From assembly GCA_035546295.1 (NCBI GenBank), contig DATKBT010000024.1, forward strand, positions 1 through 6,607: DNA of 6,607 nt, written 5' to 3'. Position numbers and translations under genes: made by a program. Origin of the DNA: DATKBT01 sp035546295 (GTDB lineage Bacteria > Acidobacteriota > Thermoanaerobaculia > Multivoradales > Multivoraceae). Shown piece after piece: positions 5,137 through 6,607 of this stretch. Under the pieces are notes generated by a model. That model was not told the origin of the DNA and did no database searches. It saw nothing but the letters and a program-made list of their open reading frames with translations. Each line of letters starts with the position of its first letter. The first letter of the stretch is position 1.

Positions 5137-5269
5137 ACAGCAGGACCAGGACGATCGCGATCATGATCCCAAGCACGGACACCCAGCGTGGTGTGCTGGT
5201 GGCCGATCCGCGGTCGGGCCCCACGCCGGTGTCGTCGCCGGTGTCGGGGTGCGGGGGCGGGTTAACCAT
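5090..5269 (-). CDS. Small single-span membrane protein divergent from TetR
   Basis: The 59-residue protein has a Pro/Asp/Gly-rich, acidic N-terminus (MVNPPPHPDTGDDTGVGPDR), a TPRW turn, then one strong membrane span at about residues 30-48 (VSVLGIMIAIVLVLLFVVL) and a short tail LTGTLGPGAH. The start ATG at 5269 is chosen because GGGGAG (5276-5281) lies six bases upstream; the in-frame ATG at 5275 abuts that site. From memory, actinobacteria have many such short PPxPDTGDDTG...TPRW proteins of unknown function, often beside a TetR regulator. The gene's 3' end overlaps the most upstream possible N-terminus of the ABC ATPase in another frame, another reason to suspect that ATPase starts later. 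No function is assigned; it is probably controlled by the divergent TetR protein. Confidence 0.72.
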   Translation of the reverse strand: MVNPPPHPDTGDDTGVGPDRGSATSTPRWVSVLGIMIAIVLVLLFVVLHLTGTLGPGAH

Positions 5270-5328
5270 GTGCATCTCCCCTGTCGCGCGGGGTTGTTCG
5301 GGTCTTCCTGCCGGGGGCCACTTTACCA

Positions 5329-5339
5329 GACAATATGTC
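5329..5339. promoter_or_regulatory. Candidate TetR operator GACA-ATA-TGTC
   Basis: A short inverted repeat, GACA (5329-5332) and TGTC (5336-5339), lies in the most AT-rich part of the divergent region between the small membrane protein and tetR. Placement fits a local TetR autorepressor site that could control both directions. The arms are only four bases, so the evidence is modest. A further TGTC at 5355-5358 may extend the site. Confidence 0.35.
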
Positions 5340-5375
5340 CGTATTAGATCAATGTGTCGCGGCATCGTCGTTGCG

Positions 5376-5381
5376 TATACT
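5376..5381 (+). promoter_or_regulatory. -10 element TATACT of a leaderless tetR promoter
   Basis: TATACT is close to the bacterial -10 consensus and ends six bases before the tetR GTG at 5388. Initiation would therefore fall at or next to the start codon. No Shine-Dalgarno precedes that codon, which supports a leaderless mRNA, a common arrangement in actinobacteria. The -35 position (about 5353-5358, TGTGTC) is weak. Confidence 0.55.
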
Positions 5382-5387
5382 CCGGTA

Positions 5388-5966
5388 GTGCCGAAGTTGT
5401 GGAACGCGACGATCGAGGCGCACCGCCGCGAGGTGCGCGACGCGATCCTGGACACCACTGCCGCGCTGGTGGCCGAGCACGGGCTGCTGTCGGTGACGAT
5501 GTCGCAGATCGCCGAGAAAACCGGCATCGGACGTGCGACACTGTACAAGTACTTCTCAGCCGCCGAAGCGATCCTGCTCGCCTGGCACGAACGTCAGATC
5601 ACCGGCCACCTCGAGTATCTCGCCGAAGTCCGAGACGAGGCTGGTGGCGCAAGCGAGCGACTCCAAGCCGTGCTCGAGGCCTACGCCCTCATCTCCCACG
5701 AGTCGCACGGGCACCACGACACCGAACTCGTAGCGTTCCTGCATCGGGACGAGCAGGTCGTCCGAGCGCAGCAGCAGCTCCGCGAGATGATCCGAGACCT
5801 ACTGACGGAGGGCGCCGAGACCGGCGACCTCCGGGATGATGTCGCGCCTGACGAACTCGCGACCTACTGCCTCCACGCCCTCACAGCAGCCAGCAGGCTG
5901 CCGTCCAAGGCAGCGGTTCGCCGGCTCGTCACGGTCACTCTGGCTGGATTGCGCGCCCCGCGCTGA
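5388..5966 (+). CDS. TetR/AcrR-family transcriptional regulator
   Basis: The 192-residue repressor is of typical TetR length. From GTG 5388 it reads MPKLWNATIEAHRREVRDAIL, then TTAALVAEHGLLSVTMSQIAEKTGIGRATLYKYF (about 23-56), the family helix-turn-helix with its TLYKYF ending. An all-helical ligand and dimer domain follows to the C-terminus. The open frame extends far upstream, but that part is antisense to the small membrane gene and unlike the family. Start at 5388 is supported by the -10 element just upstream and by the N-terminal match to familiar TetR proteins. It is divergent from the small membrane protein gene and probably represses it and itself. The ligand is unknown. An IS110-type element follows closely, but the C-terminus appears intact. 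Confidence 0.92.
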   Translation: MPKLWNATIEAHRREVRDAILDTTAALVAEHGLLSVTMSQIAEKTGIGRATLYKYFSAAEAILLAWHERQITGHLEYLAEVRDEAGGASERLQAVLEAYALISHESHGHHDTELVAFLHRDEQVVRAQQQLREMIRDLLTEGAETGDLRDDVAPDELATYCLHALTAASRLPSKAAVRRLVTVTLAGLRAPR

Positions 5967-5986
5967 CTCGCTCGAATCACAGCGAG
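5967..5986 (+). terminator. Weak hairpin directly after tetR
   Basis: CTCGCT (5967-5972) pairs with AGCGAG (5981-5986) around an 8-base loop, starting at the base after the tetR stop. No U-tract follows, so an intrinsic terminator is uncertain. It could instead belong to the left end of the IS element. Confidence 0.25.
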
Positions 5987-5987
5987 G

Positions 5988-6006
5988 ATGGAGCCTTTAT
6001 GGAGCC
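5988..6006 (+). repeat. Direct repeat ATGGAGCC-TTT-ATGGAGCC
   Basis: Two identical octamers (5988-5995 and 5999-6006) are separated by TTT, just downstream of tetR. They may mark or flank the IS left boundary, or be a recombinase binding motif. Nothing else in the window repeats them. Confidence 0.5.
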
Positions 6007-6077
6007 CCGGGGTCGCAACAGCCGGCAACCATCGGCAAATCGGTCGCCCGCGAAAACCCCAGAGACAAGCTGAAGCC

Positions 6078-6103
6078 GTTGCCGTCGGTTGCCACCGGTT
6101 GCC
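6078..6103 (+). repeat. Three GTTGCC repeats at 10-base spacing
   Basis: GTTGCC occurs at 6078-6083, 6088-6093 and 6098-6103, exactly ten bases apart, or one helical turn. The latter two are GGTTGCC and can each pair with GGCAACC at 6024-6030, giving alternative folds. They may be transposase binding sites or parts of the guide RNA. Far too short for a CRISPR array. Confidence 0.6.
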
Positions 6104-6134
6104 GTGAGCGTCTGGTAAGGAATGCGATGAAGAA

Positions 6135-6187
6135 GGGCCTCCCGCGGAGTCATGCTCCGCGCGTCCTCGAGAGACGAAGGGAGGCCC
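6135..6187 (+). promoter_or_regulatory. Three-way-junction RNA structure sequestering the transposase ribosome site
   Basis: GGGCCTCCC (6135-6143) pairs with GGGAGGCCC (6179-6187). Inside it are two hairpins: GCGGAG (6144-6149) with CTCCGC (6155-6160) around TCATG, and CGTC (6162-6165) with GACG (6173-6176) around a 7-base loop. The right outer arm contains GGGAGG (6179-6184), the transposase Shine-Dalgarno nine bases before its ATG. In a long transcript the ribosome site would be buried, limiting transposase made from read-through of neighbouring genes. Confidence 0.6.
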
Positions 6188-6193
6188 CTTGCA

Positions 6194-6607
6194 ATGTTGT
6201 ACGCCGGATTGGATCTCAGCGGCAAGCGTCTTGACTTCCACCTCCTCGACGAGGTGGGCGAGACGCTCGAGGTGGGTGCTGCGCCGCCGGATGCCGATGG
6301 CCTGCGCGGCCTCGCCGAGCGGGTCGGTCGTCAGGGCCGGCCGGTACGAGCGGCGATCGAGTCGATGAACGGGGCCCGCTTCGTCCACGACCGGCTCGAG
6401 CTTCACGGCTGGGAGGTCGAGATCGCAGACGCGCTCAGGGTGAAGGGGTTGGCGCCGTTGGCCTGCAAGACCGACCGGATCGACGCCTGGGTGCTGGCCG
6501 AGCTCTCGCGCCGCGAGCTCGTGCCGGCGATCTGGTTGCCCGACCCTGAGGTGCGGGCAGAGCGGGAGCGGGCCCGCTTCCGGCTCCATCTCGTCCGCCA
6601 CCGCTCG
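6194..6607 (+). CDS. IS110-family transposase, N-terminal part (runs off the window)
   Basis: The first 138 residues are present; the reading frame is open to the window edge. The start is ATG 6194 with GGGAGG at 6179-6184. The N-terminal RuvC-like DEDD domain is clear: AGLDLSGKRLDFHLLD with Asp7, AAIESMNGARFVHDRL with Glu56, and the conserved KTDRIDAWVLAELSR with Asp94 and Asp97. All four acidic residues are present, so the nuclease domain looks intact. The C-terminal serine-containing transposase domain lies beyond the window. IS110 recombinases insert without the usual terminal repeats, guided by an RNA from the element's own end. Codon use resembles that of neighbours. Confidence 0.93.
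   Translation, partial: MLYAGLDLSGKRLDFHLLDEVGETLEVGAAPPDADGLRGLAERVGRQGRPVRAAIESMNGARFVHDRLELHGWEVEIADALRVKGLAPLACKTDRIDAWVLAELSRRELVPAIWLPDPEVRAERERARFRLHLVRHRS

Larger units (their letters stand above)
6015..6190 (+). ncRNA. Candidate IS110 bridge RNA / structured leader
   Basis: The non-coding stretch before the transposase holds several pairing segments. GGCAACC (6024-6030) is complementary to GGTTGCC (6087-6093 and 6097-6103). A large closed structure follows at 6135-6187. IS110-group elements are known to express a roughly 150-200 nt guide RNA from this location, whose two loops pair with target and donor DNA. Size and place fit. The loops cannot be assigned without the right end and the insertion target, and the exact limits given here are a guess. 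Confidence 0.35.
5967..6607 (+). mobile_element. Left end and 5' part of an IS110-family insertion sequence
   Basis: The element is identified by its DEDD transposase at 6194. The left boundary is unknown: IS110 elements usually lack terminal inverted repeats and make no clear target duplication, so it can only be placed between the tetR stop and about 6190. The right part lies outside the window. The 227 bases before the transposase are rich in inverted and direct repeats, as expected for the non-coding left end that encodes the bridge RNA in IS110-group elements. Confidence 0.6.

Noticed and set aside
6078..6103. CRISPR-like array from GTTGCC repeats
   Set aside because: Six-base units at 10-base spacing with no spacers of CRISPR size and no cas genes.
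5864..6601. Minus-strand 245-codon frame over tetR and the IS110 region
   Set aside because: It runs antisense to the transposase DEDD domain and the tetR end and has no recognisable domain.
1..6607. tRNA, rRNA or riboswitch elsewhere in the window
   Set aside because: No cloverleaf, rRNA-like core or known riboswitch consensus was seen; only the SECIS-like hairpin and the IS leader show convincing RNA structure.

Overview
The window is a GC-rich stretch of bacterial chromosome, roughly two thirds G+C by eye. It has NTG starts, short gene overlaps and two promoters that look leaderless. Gene content and style point to an actinomycete-type bacterium, possibly Thermoleophilia/Gaiellales-like. 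That placement is an inference from protein style, not a search result.

Layout. At 1-355 (minus strand) there are only broken, protein-like reading frames. At 386-1213 (minus) lies the C-terminal half of a flippase-like / LPG-synthase-type membrane protein. Diverging from it is a tightly overlapping four-gene plus-strand operon at 1279-3369. It encodes (1) an ArsR-family metal sensor with a CmtR-like Cys69/Cys73 pair, (2) a small thioredoxin-fold protein with an FEGCPN motif, (3) a MerB organomercurial lyase, and (4) a rhodanese-CBS protein. A converging minus-strand pair at 3569-5136 encodes an ABC-2 type exporter (ATPase then permease). A small single-span membrane protein (5090-5269, minus) is divergent from a TetR regulator (5388-5966, plus). 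The right edge holds the left end and the first 138 codons of an IS110-family transposase (6194-6607), preceded by a structured leader that may encode its guide (bridge) RNA.

The main discovery is in the fourth operon gene. Its reading frame is interrupted at codon 68 by a single TGA (2878-2880) and then continues in the same frame to 3369. The codon falls exactly where rhodanese-fold proteins carry their conserved active-site cysteine: the order is strand, Cys63, four residues, UGA, four residues, Arg73, helix. A perfect 8-bp hairpin with a GGC loop starts 12 nt after the TGA, at the spacing expected of a bacterial SECIS element. The best reading is one 230-residue selenoprotein, a selenocysteine rhodanese fused to a CBS pair, which ordinary gene calling would split in two.

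Together the operon looks like an organomercury-responsive module. The ArsR repressor would sense a soft metal at a TATATCA-N8-TGATATA operator, MerB would cleave the C-Hg bond, and two thiol/selenol proteins would handle Hg(II) or the redox consequences. No merA, merT or merP is present in the window, so the fate of the released Hg(II) is open.
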